64,000 nucleotides of DNA from Undibacterium sp049340185 (GCF_049340185.1 NZ_JBMPPC010000010.1:28127-92126); one strand, 5' to 3'. Counted from the first letter of the stretch, positions 9,234-18,603 are shown. A program made the numbers and translations. The notes: generated by a model not told the origin, from the sequence alone.

Positions 9234-12086
9234 ATGCAACATCCACTACAAGGTTTAACGCAACATCAGGGCCGGGGCAGCAAGCTCAAAAAGCTGGCAT
9301 ATCACCTCAGTCTGGTCTGCGCACTCGGACTCAGTACAGGCAGTACCGTCTACGCCTCAATCGCTGACCATCACGAATTTGAAGCAACACTGCACGTGCC
9401 GTTTCGTGCGGATGCCGCACTCCGTGCCGGTAACGAATCACGTTATTTCACCATGGAATTCGACTTTCCTCTGCTGCAAAAAGAGCAGTCCGTCACATGG
9501 CGCCTGGAACTGGTCGCGCCGGACGGTAAAGTTGTCGACCGCTGGTATGGCGTAGAAAAATTACTGAAACAAACCGTCACTGCCAAAGTCCTGTGGGCTG
9601 GCCGCCGCTTCGGCAGCGCGAGTATGGTCGACGGCATCTACCAAGTGCGCCTGACCGCAACGGCAAATGACACCACCAAATTATCAGCGCTCGCCGCAGG
9701 TGCCAGCACACCGGAAAAAATTGTCGAAAGTGTTCTGCTCAAAGGCAAGGAAGAAATCATCACGCAAAGCTGGCCTATGCTGGTCGGCACCAAAGCTGCG
9801 CCAGTCATGCCAGCCTTCAGTGCCTTACCAACCAAGGCAAAAGCAGCGCAGGTAACAGCAACCAGCGCGACCAACACAACCAATACCACGCGCAGTGTCA
9901 GCGCTACAACGCGTCAATTCGCAGCCGCACCAAACTCATTGCCATACACAGTGTACTTCGGCAATTTGCACAGCCAGACCAATCACAGCGATGGCGGCGG
10001 AGCGCTGAGCTCTTGTACCGGTGCACAAAATCCGCAGTCGGCAGCCCTCGGCCCGACGGATGCATATCAATACGCACTGAATCGCGGTCTGGACTTTTTG
10101 ATGACCTCGGAACATAACCACATGTATGACGGCTCAGACAGTACCAATGCCTCCGCCAGTCCGACTACAGCAAAGAATTTGTTCCAGTCCGGTCTGGCAG
10201 CAGCGACCAGCTTTAACTCATCTCATCCAAACTTCCTCGGCATCTACGGCCTGGAATGGGGTGTGATCAGCAATGGCGGTCACATGAATATTTTCAACAC
10301 AACGGAACTGCTGGAGTGGGAATACAACAGCAGCAACCAACTGATTGGCGATACCTACACAGCAAAAAGCGATTACGCCGCCTTGTACACCCTGATGCGC
10401 TCACGCGGCTGGATCGGTCAATTCAACCATCCGTCCAGCAGCGGTCAGTTCAATGCGGGCGGAGTTGACCTCGGCTATACAGCGGACGGCGATCAAGCCA
10501 TGGTCTTGTGCGAAGTGCTGAATACTTCAGCATTCTCAACCAATACAACCGAAACAGAAACTAGCCGCAGCAGTTACGAGGGCGCCTGTAATAAAGCCCT
10601 GGAAGCCGGTTATCACGTAGCCTTTAGTACTGATCAGGATAATCACTGCGCCAACTGGGGAGCGTCTTACACCAATCGTACCGGCGTTCTCTTGCCAAAC
10701 GGCAGCGCACTCAATAGCGCCAATTTTATTGCTGCCTTAAAAGCGCGCCGTGTCTTTGCGACCATGGATAAAAATTCACAACTGGTATTGACCGCTAATG
10801 GTCATGTCATGGGTGAACGTTTCTCCAATAGCGGCAGCCTGAATCTGGTCACCAACTTCGCCAGCAGCACAGGCCGTACTGCGGCAACAGTCGCGGTGTA
10901 TGAAGGTGTACCTGGGCGTAACGGCACAGTCAGCCTGCTTTCCAGCACGGCATCGACCACCATTACACCATCCGTCGGCGAACATTTTTATTATGCCAAA
11001 ATTACCCAGGATGACGGCAATATCTTATGGTCAGCACCAGTCTGGGTAACGCAAACGACCGGTAGCGGCGACACCACGGCACCAACCGTCAGCGCCAGCG
11101 AAACTGGCACGTCCGGCACCATCACCCTGGCAGCCACTGCCACGGATAATGTGGGCGTCAGCAAGGTCGAGTTCTATGTCGATGGCACTTTAAAAGGAAG
11201 CGCAACCAGCTCACCGTACAGCCTGGCGCTGAACTCAGCCACACTGAGCAATGGCTCGCACGCACTGGTTGCCAAAGCCTATGATGCGGCAAACAATGTC
11301 GGCACCTCCAGCTCGGTCAGCTTCAGCGTCAGCAACGCCACGGCAGACACGACAGCACCGACGGTCAGCGCCTCGGAAAGCGGCAGCAGCGGTACCATCA
11401 CCCTGTCAGCAACAGCCACGGACAATGTCGGTGTGACCAAGGTCGAGTTCTATGTCGACGGCACTTTAAAAGGTTCCAGCACAAGCTCGCCTTACTCGAT
11501 GACACTGGCCTCCTCAACGCTGAGCAATGCAACGCACAGCCTGACTGCCAAAGCCTATGATGCGGCGAATAATATCGGCACCTCCAGCGCCGTCAGCTTC
11601 ACCGTCAACAACACCACCTCAACGCAGCTGATACTCAATGGCGGCTTTGAAAGTGGCGGCACATCATGGACAGCCACCAGCGGCGTCGTCAGCTCCGACA
11701 CCACGCAAGCATCACATGCAGGAACCTACAAAGCATGGATGAACGGCTACGGTGCGGCGCATACAGATTCGATCTATCAGCAAGTGACTATCCCGTCCGC
11801 CAGCACATCGGCGACGCTGAGTTTCTGGTTGAAAGTCGTCTCGGATGAAACAACAACGACGCAGGCATATGACACCCTGCAAGTACAGGTACGTAACAGC
11901 AGCAATACCGTACTCGCGACACTGGCGACCTATTCCAATCTGAACAAAGGCAGTACCTATCTGAACAAAACCTTTGATCTCAGCGCCTATAAAGGTCAAA
12001 CCATCCGCATTTATTTCCTCGGTGTTGAAGGTTCAGTCACTGCAACTTCATTCCTGGTGGATGATGTCAGTCTGATCGCACAGTAA
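9234..12086 (+). CDS. Secreted CehA/McbA-like PHP-domain metallohydrolase with Ig-like repeats
   Basis: 950 residues. A long n-region and a hydrophobic stretch ending near STVYA-SIADH form a signal peptide. Residues about 45-150 form a beta-rich domain. From about residue 236 a PHP-type metal-binding domain begins with YFGNLHSQTNHSDGGG, followed by DFLMTSEHNHM, GLEWGVISNGGHMNIF and GQFNHPSSSG, all histidine-rich and fitting a metal-dependent phosphoesterase or hydrolase. Two Ig-like repeats of 92 residues follow (about 613-796), then a C-terminal beta-sandwich starting LILNGGFESGG that resembles carbohydrate-binding modules. A GGGAG box precedes the ATG. Substrate unknown; secretion and the end module suggest action on an extracellular polymer or phosphoester. 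Confidence 0.7.
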   Translation: MQHPLQGLTQHQGRGSKLKKLAYHLSLVCALGLSTGSTVYASIADHHEFEATLHVPFRADAALRAGNESRYFTMEFDFPLLQKEQSVTWRLELVAPDGKVVDRWYGVEKLLKQTVTAKVLWAGRRFGSASMVDGIYQVRLTATANDTTKLSALAAGASTPEKIVESVLLKGKEEIITQSWPMLVGTKAAPVMPAFSALPTKAKAAQVTATSATNTTNTTRSVSATTRQFAAAPNSLPYTVYFGNLHSQTNHSDGGGALSSCTGAQNPQSAALGPTDAYQYALNRGLDFLMTSEHNHMYDGSDSTNASASPTTAKNLFQSGLAAATSFNSSHPNFLGIYGLEWGVISNGGHMNIFNTTELLEWEYNSSNQLIGDTYTAKSDYAALYTLMRSRGWIGQFNHPSSSGQFNAGGVDLGYTADGDQAMVLCEVLNTSAFSTNTTETETSRSSYEGACNKALEAGYHVAFSTDQDNHCANWGASYTNRTGVLLPNGSALNSANFIAALKARRVFATMDKNSQLVLTANGHVMGERFSNSGSLNLVTNFASSTGRTAATVAVYEGVPGRNGTVSLLSSTASTTITPSVGEHFYYAKITQDDGNILWSAPVWVTQTTGSGDTTAPTVSASETGTSGTITLAATATDNVGVSKVEFYVDGTLKGSATSSPYSLALNSATLSNGSHALVAKAYDAANNVGTSSSVSFSVSNATADTTAPTVSASESGSSGTITLSATATDNVGVTKVEFYVDGTLKGSSTSSPYSMTLASSTLSNATHSLTAKAYDAANNIGTSSAVSFTVNNTTSTQLILNGGFESGGTSWTATSGVVSSDTTQASHAGTYKAWMNGYGAAHTDSIYQQVTIPSASTSATLSFWLKVVSDETTTTQAYDTLQVQVRNSSNTVLATLATYSNLNKGSTYLNKTFDLSAYKGQTIRIYFLGVEGSVTATSFLVDDVSLIAQ
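11070..11621 (+). repeat. Tandem 276-bp repeats encoding two Ig-like modules
   Basis: Two consecutive 276-base units (11070-11345 and 11346-11621) inside the CehA-like gene encode 92-residue modules that both begin with DTTAPTVSASE and contain ATDNVGV(S/T)KVEFYVDGTLKGS and AKAYDAANN. The units share long identical DNA runs, for example around aaggtcgagttctatgtcga, indicating a fairly recent duplication or ongoing homogenisation. Confidence 0.9.
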
Positions 12087-12140
12087 TTGCCATGCGCTGA
12101 TCATCTCATTTAAATAATGGGATGATCAGCCACCAGAAAA

Positions 12141-12330
12141 ACAGGACTTACGCAAACATTCAAACCTCTCACCACAGAGATACGGAGACGCAGAGAAAAG
12201 GCCGGAGTAAGCGATTTCACGAAATATCGATTACATGGTTTTTAGAAAATTTTCAAAACAACGCCGCAAGCGCAGTGCGCCTGTTGGCACGAAATGTCTT
12301 TGAAAGCCGCATCCAGCCTGCGGATTCACT
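12141..12330 (+). repeat. Composite dispersed repeat, copy A
   Basis: Contains GGACTTACGCAAA (12144-12156), the conserved core starting CTCTCACCACAGAGATACGG (12166-12199), a stretch ending in TTTTTAGAA (about 12239), and a hairpin module (about 12261-12330) with CCGCA near 12264 and TGCGG at 12319-12323. Here the hairpin module follows the core in inverted orientation, while in the other copies it precedes it. See copies B, C and D. Confidence 0.8.
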
Positions 12331-12379
12331 TTCTATGGTGGTAGGCCAATGGTCGTTTTTTGTAAATCCTGAAAAAATA

Positions 12380-12416
12380 AAAGCCGTCAATGCGTTTTGC
12401 ATTAACGGCTTTTTTT
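12380..12416. terminator. Rho-independent terminator between convergent genes
   Basis: AAGCCGT-c-AATGC (12381-12393) pairs with GCATT-a-ACGGCTT (12399-12411), followed by a run of T on the plus strand; the A-rich left flank would also give U residues on the minus strand. It lies between the CehA-like gene and the minus-strand PhyH gene and could serve both. Confidence 0.85.
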
Positions 12417-12493
12417 AATGATCGTGGTCGCGAAATGACGACGTCATCCAGTCCACATCACTACATCAGGGAAGCGCACTGTCAACACACAAT

Positions 12494-13333
12494 TTAACGA
12501 AATCCCCGTACCGGAAATTCAGCACTGCGCTGTATCCAATTCTTTGCTGAATACGCTGTACGCCCATCAGTCACATGCAAGGTATAGGCATGGCGTGACA
12601 CGGGCGAGCGGTTCGGTGCGCTGTAATGCGGCAGCAATCCATGAAAGCACACCAGGCTACCTGCCTTGACTTCGAGCGGCACTGCAGTGCTGTCATCAGG
12701 CCAGGGCATCGCGTCCAGTTTCTCCACACTAACCTGATTGCCTTCGCGAATAAACCGTTCACGCAAAGGCGTGCGATGACCGCCCGGCTCCGCCCATAGG
12801 CAACCGTTTTCCAGCGAGGCATCCTCCAGCGCAAACCAAAAAGTTGTCACGCTGACCGGCGTGGTGTCGAAATACGTCGCATCCTGATGCCAGCGCACCT
12901 CGCCGCCAATCCCTGGCTGCTTAAAGATATACATCGACTGCCAGATCTGCGGCTCTGCTAAGCCGATATCCGCTGCGATCTGCGCAAGTTTTTCATCTCT
13001 TGAAAAAGCGATAAACACAGGATCAATATCATGCAAAGCATGTCCGATCTTATTGATCGACAATGCTTTTGCCTGCTTCAGCTCACCGCGCTCGTCAAAG
13101 GCCTCTTCCTCAAAAAAACAATGGATCTTGTCCGCAGACTGCAAAAAATAATCATCGGTCGCCTTCTCCTGTTCCTGTGTCGTAAAAATCGATCTGCTTT
13201 TAGACGGATCAAATTCATCAACAATACAACCCGCACGCTCACGCAATGCGGCGATCTCTGATAGCGATTTAAAATCAGGCAAAATCAAATAACCGTATTG
13301 GACAAACTGCTCTTTTTGTGCCGCGCTTAACAT
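12494..13333 (-). CDS. Phytanoyl-CoA dioxygenase (PhyH) family protein
   Basis: 279 residues, of the Fe(II)/2-oxoglutarate oxygenase superfamily, close to the PHYHD1-type branch. The iron-binding HxD is in VRWHQDATYFD and the distal histidine in GLLPHYSAPNRSPVSRHAYTLH, which also supplies the 2-oxoglutarate arginine. The N-terminus (QKEQFVQYGYLILPDF) is the usual beginning of this family. It would hydroxylate a small organic substrate, which cannot be told from sequence. It stands alone; the KAS III-like gene lies divergently on the other side of a 329-base spacer. Confidence 0.82.
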   Translation of the reverse strand: MLSAAQKEQFVQYGYLILPDFKSLSEIAALRERAGCIVDEFDPSKSRSIFTTQEQEKATDDYFLQSADKIHCFFEEEAFDERGELKQAKALSINKIGHALHDIDPVFIAFSRDEKLAQIAADIGLAEPQIWQSMYIFKQPGIGGEVRWHQDATYFDTTPVSVTTFWFALEDASLENGCLWAEPGGHRTPLRERFIREGNQVSVEKLDAMPWPDDSTAVPLEVKAGSLVCFHGLLPHYSAPNRSPVSRHAYTLHVTDGRTAYSAKNWIQRSAEFPVRGFR

Positions 13334-13503
13334 CGTAATTTTTCCTCAATTTCTTAAAGCTCAATGGCATTCGCATCCGGAATGCAAGACCGAGACCCTG
13401 ACAGTAAAACCTGCTCAATTTCCCATGATACGGCAACTCAAATAAAGCAAGCTAGTTCATACAAGCTTACAGAGTCATCAACAACGCGCAATCAGTTCAC
13501 CAA

Positions 13504-13530
13504 TATAGTCGCTATGTAATCGGGACTATA
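13504..13530. promoter_or_regulatory. Inverted repeat TATAGTC-13-GACTATA before the KAS III-like gene
   Basis: Perfect seven-base arms at 13504-13510 and 13524-13530, in the spacer between the divergent PhyH and KAS III-like genes. The right arm (GACTATAAC) could overlap a -10 box for the rightward gene, giving the site operator character. The rest of 13334-13662 shows nothing else I can name. Confidence 0.35.
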
Positions 13531-13662
13531 ACTTGCCATGTGGAACAAGCGCTCTATTCACGACATGCAATTCCTTAAAAGGGAGCAATTTTGTGTAGAA
13601 TTGAGCGACATCGTCGCGCAATTTTTTTGCTGCGCCTCCCTTATTATAAGAAAGACATCGAG

Positions 13663-14784
13663 ATGAATACAGTCGTCATCAGCGGTACCGGTTTATTTAC
13701 CCCATCGCTCTCCATCAGCAACGAAGAACTCATCGCCAGCTTCAACGCCTACGTCAACCAGTTCAATACCCAAAACGCCGCTGCGATCGCCAGCGGTGAA
13801 GTGACTGCACTCGAAGAATCCAGTGTCGGCTTTATCGAAAAAGCCTCCGGCATCAAATCACGTTTCGTCATCGACAAAGAAGGTGTGCTCGACATCAACC
13901 GCATGGTGCCGCGCATCCCGGAGCGCAGCGATGATGCGCCATCCGTCATGTGCGAGATGGCCGTCGCTGCCGCAACCCAAGCCTTAGAACGCGCAGGCCG
14001 CACTGCTGCCGATGTCGATGCAGTGATCTGCGCCGCCAGCAATATGCAGCGCGGCTATCCCGCGATGGCAGTCGAGATTCAGCAGGCACTGGGCATTGAG
14101 GGTTTTGGCTACGACATCAACGTCGCCTGCTCGTCAGCGACCTTCGGCATCCAGGCCGCCGTCACCGCGATCCAGAGCGGACAAGCACGTGCTGTCCTGG
14201 TCGTGAATCCAGAGATCACCAGCGGTCATTTGAACTGGCGTGATCGCGATAGTCATTTCATCTTCGGCGATGCCTGTACGGCAATCTTGCTGGAGCGCGC
14301 CGACCTCGCCACCTCCGACAACCAGTTTGATATTGTCGGCATGAAGCTGAAGACGCAATTTTCCAACAACATCCGCAATAACTTCGGCTTCCTGAACCGT
14401 GCCGATGAATCCGGCATCGGCAAACCGGACAAATTATTCCGTCAGCAAGGTCGCAAAGTATTCAAAGAAGTCTGCCCGATGGCGGCCGCCACGATCACCG
14501 CCACCGTCCAAGATGCTGGCATCCAGATCCCTGAAGTCCAGCGTTTCTGGCTACACCAGGCCAACCTCAATATGAACCTGCTGATCGCCCGCATGATCCT
14601 CGGCCGCGATGCAACACCCGAAGAATCGCCGACGATACTCGACACCTACGCCAACACCTCTTCAGCAGGCTCCATCATCGCCTTCCACAAGCACCAGGCT
14701 GACTTAGCCAAAGGTGCGGTTGGCGTGATCTGCTCATTCGGCGCAGGCTATTCCATTGGTTGTATCGTTGTAAAAAAACGCTGA
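13663..14784 (+). CDS. Beta-ketoacyl-ACP synthase III-like condensing enzyme
   Basis: 373 residues of the thiolase/KAS III superfamily. The catalytic triad is complete: Cys156 in INVACSSATFG, His298 in FWLHQANLNM and Asn331 in TYANTSSAGS. It would condense an acyl-CoA or acyl-ACP with a malonyl or similar unit. The N-terminal part has an extra stretch (about residues 30-55) compared with standard FabH (about 320 residues), and the gene is not in a fab cluster, so it may be a specialised FabH-like enzyme. The ATG at 13663 begins the MNTVVISGTG beta-strand typical of the fold; an upstream start adds about 24 residues with no family resemblance. Confidence 0.82.
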   Translation: MNTVVISGTGLFTPSLSISNEELIASFNAYVNQFNTQNAAAIASGEVTALEESSVGFIEKASGIKSRFVIDKEGVLDINRMVPRIPERSDDAPSVMCEMAVAAATQALERAGRTAADVDAVICAASNMQRGYPAMAVEIQQALGIEGFGYDINVACSSATFGIQAAVTAIQSGQARAVLVVNPEITSGHLNWRDRDSHFIFGDACTAILLERADLATSDNQFDIVGMKLKTQFSNNIRNNFGFLNRADESGIGKPDKLFRQQGRKVFKEVCPMAAATITATVQDAGIQIPEVQRFWLHQANLNMNLLIARMILGRDATPEESPTILDTYANTSSAGSIIAFHKHQADLAKGAVGVICSFGAGYSIGCIVVKKR

Positions 14785-15013
14785 ATTTAAAAAGCAGGCA
14801 TGCCCAACGCGCACTATTCATGCGGGTTTCCAAGGCAATTGGCTGGAAACCCGCATGAATACTGCGCGTTGTGACATGCGGACTTTTAAAATCCTATCGA
14901 TAAGACCTACGAAAAAAACCAAGACCTCTCACTACAGAGGTACGGAGACACAGAGAAAACGCCTGAGTAAGCGCTTCTATGGAATATCGGCTAAAAGGTT
15001 TTTAGAAGCTCCC
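14785..15013 (+). repeat. Composite dispersed repeat, copy B, with long hairpin
   Basis: It begins directly after the KAS III-like stop codon. The hairpin module has arms of 27 bases (14806-14832 and 14844-14870) with one C-C mismatch around an 11-base loop, flanked by further pairing GCATG (14798-14802) with CATGC (14875-14879). Then come CCTATCGATAAGACC (14893-14907), the core CTCTCACTACAGAGGTACGG onward (14926-14959) and the end motif TTTTTAGAAGCTCCC (near 15013). The hairpin could act as terminator for the gene before it, although no T-run follows. Confidence 0.85.
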
Positions 15014-15059
15014 GGAGGCATGTTTGTGTCACGCATGCTGTAGTACGCCGTCCATCCGG

Positions 15060-16400
15060 TTATATCTCCATCAAACCAAGATTTCGGTCAAAGTTTTGCA
15101 GGCGGGGCAGGATCGTATCAGTGGTTGCAGCATCGGCGCCAAACCAGCGCGCCAGTTCGCCGTCGACCTGGTCGGTTGCGGTACTTGGTATCCAGGAACC
15201 CTGCCCGGCATCGTCCCTGCCGCCAATTGTCATCTCAGGAAAACGTCCGATCAGACGCCCCCCTTTAACCGCGCCGCCTACCACAACATGATGATTCCCC
15301 CAGCCATGATCGCTACCACCACCGTTCGATGTCAGAGTACGGCCAAAATCGGATGCGGTAAATAGCGTGACATTCTTCGCCAGACCAAGCTCCGCAGTTG
15401 CGGCATAAAACGCAGCAACCGCCGCACTGATCTCATTAAAATTATCGTTCTGCCTTTGTAGCTGATCATCGCCATGCGTATCGAATCCGCCAATAGAACA
15501 GAAGAAGCATTGACGCGTCAGCCCCAGGCTGCCACGCGCGCTGATCAGACGAGCGATCATGCGCAATTGACGTCCGAGGTCCGTGTCGGGGAATACCGTA
15601 GCAACCTGGCTGCTGCTTAAGGCTCCCGTTAAAATACGTTGATTATCAATACTGCGTCCCATCAGATTGAGCCAGGTCTGCTCAAACGGATCGCTGCGTT
15701 TTTCGGCTAATACTTCTGAGATCGCTGCGGACAAGGGATCGCCGCCATTAGGATTGTAAAAATCAAACCCGAAATTCCCGGATGAAGAAACGCGGTAAGG
15801 CGACAGATTCTTATCACTAGTTTCCCAGAGATTGCTGCCTGTCACGCTGATCGCGCTATAACCGCGATTGGCGCTGGATTCGGCAACGGTACGCTCCAGC
15901 AGGCGGCCACCCCAGCCGCTGCGGCCGGGCGCATCAACCAGCGCACTCTGCCAGGCTAATTGCTGATCAGAATGCGAGAACAGATTCGAAGGCAGTGGCA
16001 CGCTGCGCGCATCCCATTGCGCCTTGCTGGTCGGTACGATCAGCGGCCCGACATTCGCGACTACGGCGGCATGACCATCGTTAAATAATTTTTGTATACC
16101 GCTCATTGCAGGATGCAAGCCATAGGTCGCTCCACCCGTGTTGGACGGCTTGACCGGCAGTAGCGCATTACGGTCGAGCGCCAGGTTGGGGCGTATTTTC
16201 TGATACTGACTGTAGGGCGTCGTGTCGGTCGGTACGATCAGGTTATTGCCATCATTACCGCCAAACATAAACAGGCAGACCATCGCGCGATAGTCGCTAC
16301 CGGTCGTCGTCTGAGCAAGCGCCTGCATCTGCGCCCACGGACCCAGCGCGGCACCGAGTCCAGTTGCTGCCACATGGCGGAGAAAGTCGCGTCTTTGCAT
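15060..16400 (-). CDS. DUF1501 family secreted protein (Tat signal)
   Basis: 446 residues. The N-terminus MQRRDFLRHVAATGLGAALG is a twin-arginine signal, so it is exported folded, probably with bound metal. The body has DUF1501 marks: MVCLFMFGGNDGNNLIVP, GGFDTHGDD and FTASDFGRTLTSNGGGSDHGWG, which place it in the alkaline-phosphatase/sulfatase-like fold. The gene lies 178 bases downstream of the DUF1800 gene on the same strand; these two families are very often paired, and their joint function is not established. Confidence 0.85.
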   Translation of the reverse strand: MQRRDFLRHVAATGLGAALGPWAQMQALAQTTTGSDYRAMVCLFMFGGNDGNNLIVPTDTTPYSQYQKIRPNLALDRNALLPVKPSNTGGATYGLHPAMSGIQKLFNDGHAAVVANVGPLIVPTSKAQWDARSVPLPSNLFSHSDQQLAWQSALVDAPGRSGWGGRLLERTVAESSANRGYSAISVTGSNLWETSDKNLSPYRVSSSGNFGFDFYNPNGGDPLSAAISEVLAEKRSDPFEQTWLNLMGRSIDNQRILTGALSSSQVATVFPDTDLGRQLRMIARLISARGSLGLTRQCFFCSIGGFDTHGDDQLQRQNDNFNEISAAVAAFYAATAELGLAKNVTLFTASDFGRTLTSNGGGSDHGWGNHHVVVGGAVKGGRLIGRFPEMTIGGRDDAGQGSWIPSTATDQVDGELARWFGADAATTDTILPRLQNFDRNLGLMEI

Positions 16401-16578
16401 GATGTCACCTGGTCTTTCGTTATTGATACGTGCTGCTAATGTTGCGATCTTGGCTTAGCGCTTATCACTTAGCGCTTACCATTACCCGTTATCGTCGACT
16501 GTTACCGGCATTACTGCTATCGGTGAATTGTTCCGATTTCTAGTTTCTGGTTTTTCGTTTATTTTTTCGTTTCTTTTT

Positions 16579-18351
16579 TTATTTCTGAATAACGAAATCC
16601 GCCGACAATGCCGTCAGCGTCAACACTGCCTGTACACGCTGCTCTGGTGATTTGACAGAGATCGCGCCGATCATGCGGTTAAAACGATCGCGACTACTGG
16701 CACTCATTTGCTGATTGAAAAATAACAGGTCGATCCGGTCTATCAGTTTGCTGGCATCACTCGCCAGCGTCTTTAAGGGCGTGTAATCAAACTCCAGCCG
16801 CGAATCGCCCCAGCCATAACCGCCGCTGTTAAAGAGCGAGGCAAAGAAATTCAGTGACCCGACAATCGTGGTTTCGCTCGTGATCTGGAACTCAGGTGCC
16901 GCCATGCCTGCTATCGTCAAAGGTCCCGCAGGCCGGTACGCAGGTGCATAGAAATTGAACACCGACGGTGCCAGCAAAGGGCTTTGTCCGAGAGCGTCAT
17001 CGGCGCTGTCGAGATAATGAATATTGTTGAACCCATTTTTACTTTTTGCACCAAGTCCGCGTAAAAAATTCGCAAAACGGATCACCGGTTCACGCTGTTT
17101 ACCAAAACGTGTCTGGCTTGCCGCATTGTCGCCGCGCGCTTCGGGATCGAGCAAAATTGCGCGCAGCACTGCACGCAAATCACCGCGTACTCCGCTACCG
17201 TTATTGTTGAATGCACCGGCAACACGACTGATATATGCCGCACTGGGGTTGCTTGTGACGAGACGCTGTATCAATTGCTTGCCCACGAAGGGCCCGACGT
17301 TCGGATGATTGAATATGTTATCGAGTGCGTCCTTCATATCCTGCTCCGGAGTTTGTCCGGCAGGCAGGCTGCGACCATTCAGCAAGGTCTTGCTGTCCGG
17401 TGAGTGGAAACCTGGCCAGGCTTTCATCGGAACGATCCAGAGATTATTGTCGTCAGGATTGTAGTCATGAAATTGCGCCGGTTTATTATTGTCCAGCGCA
17501 CCGAAACTCCAGCCGGTAAACGCTTTGGCAAAGCCTTTAACAACCGTCTCGTCATAACTCGCCATAGCGACGCCGGCGCTATCGGTTTGCTGGCTGCCAT
17601 CCTGATTTAACTTGACCAGACCGATTGAAAATAACTGTAAGACTTCACGTGCATAGTTCTCGTTGGGATGAATGCCAGACGTCGCATCCTCCTTCTCGCT
17701 GCCTTGCATATTCAGGTAGTAACCCATGGCGGGATGCAGGCTCACGTCTTCTAGCAATTGACGATAATTGCCGAAGGCATTGCGGTTGAGCATATCCATG
17801 TAGCTCGACATCGCATATGGACGGATATCCGGCGCAATATTCGAGATCACAAATAATTGCAGCAGCGCCCATGACATACGTGCACGCAATTGCGCGTCGC
17901 TGGTGAGCCATTGCTGCCAGATCGCTTCATAGCTCATCTCTTCAGTCGCGCGCTGATTACTTTCACGCAGTCGCTGTTGCTCCAGATAAGCGAGATGCGA
18001 ATCGGTGCTTTTATTAAACTGATCCGCGATCCAGCGCTCGAACCCATTGCTGCGGACTTGCTCGACTTCCTCGGGAGAACGTATGCCAAAACTCGTTTGC
18101 GTCAGGAAGCGGGCGGCGTCACGGCTGCTCGGTGGACTACTGGTCACAGGCGGTAATTCAGTGACGGGATTATTGATGGTGCCACCAATCGCGGTGGCTG
18201 TTCCGCTACTGCCACCGCCGCAGGCGGACAGTGTTGCCAGCGCGCTCAGAGCGACCAGACTGGCGGGTGAAACCGGGCTGACCTGAGAAGCGTTTTGCTT
18301 CGCATTTTCCGATCCATGTTGTATCGCATCCTGCACCAGATCTGTATCCAT
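16579..18351 (-). CDS. DUF1800 family putative lipoprotein
   Basis: 590 residues from the ATG at 18351, chosen because GGGAGGT lies directly before it; a longer start at 18375 would bury that ribosome site. The hydrophobic stretch SLVALSALATLSAC followed by GGGSSG suggests a lipobox with Cys44. DUF1800 marks include RFLTQTSFGIRSPEEVEQV, YYLNMQGSEKEDATSGIHPNENYAREVLQLFSIG shortened here to its NENYAREVLQLF centre, and FVGKQLIQRLVTSNPS. The partner DUF1501 gene follows. The function is not established; the pair is thought to act at the cell envelope. Confidence 0.82.
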   Translation of the reverse strand: MDTDLVQDAIQHGSENAKQNASQVSPVSPASLVALSALATLSACGGGSSGTATAIGGTINNPVTELPPVTSSPPSSRDAARFLTQTSFGIRSPEEVEQVRSNGFERWIADQFNKSTDSHLAYLEQQRLRESNQRATEEMSYEAIWQQWLTSDAQLRARMSWALLQLFVISNIAPDIRPYAMSSYMDMLNRNAFGNYRQLLEDVSLHPAMGYYLNMQGSEKEDATSGIHPNENYAREVLQLFSIGLVKLNQDGSQQTDSAGVAMASYDETVVKGFAKAFTGWSFGALDNNKPAQFHDYNPDDNNLWIVPMKAWPGFHSPDSKTLLNGRSLPAGQTPEQDMKDALDNIFNHPNVGPFVGKQLIQRLVTSNPSAAYISRVAGAFNNNGSGVRGDLRAVLRAILLDPEARGDNAASQTRFGKQREPVIRFANFLRGLGAKSKNGFNNIHYLDSADDALGQSPLLAPSVFNFYAPAYRPAGPLTIAGMAAPEFQITSETTIVGSLNFFASLFNSGGYGWGDSRLEFDYTPLKTLASDASKLIDRIDLLFFNQQMSASSRDRFNRMIGAISVKSPEQRVQAVLTLTALSADFVIQK

Positions 18352-18603
18352 ATCCACCTCCCTTTGAGGTGTCAAGAGTAGGAAGAACAGAAAGTATCAG
18401 CAAGTACAAAAGCGTAAGGAAATGTTTCGCTTATCTAGCCGCACAGCAATCTTAATGGCATCAGGACAGCATCACCAGCTTAACAAAATCAGAATGGTGG
18501 AATGGAAGACGCAGAGTAGAAATACGGCAGAAAAAATGTAAGCAAGCGTCACAGCTCGCTTAAGCTTTGTAACGCTTTAACACATCTGAGGCAGTGGTTT
18601 GAT

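Noticed and set aside
12122..12418. Open frame across repeat copy A (contains RDTETQRK)
   Set aside because: The same word arises in repeat copy B and is a by-product of the repeat core; the frame is not kept between copies.
14855..15043. Open frame across repeat copy B
   Set aside because: Explained by the repeat; no start signal and no conservation in the other copies.
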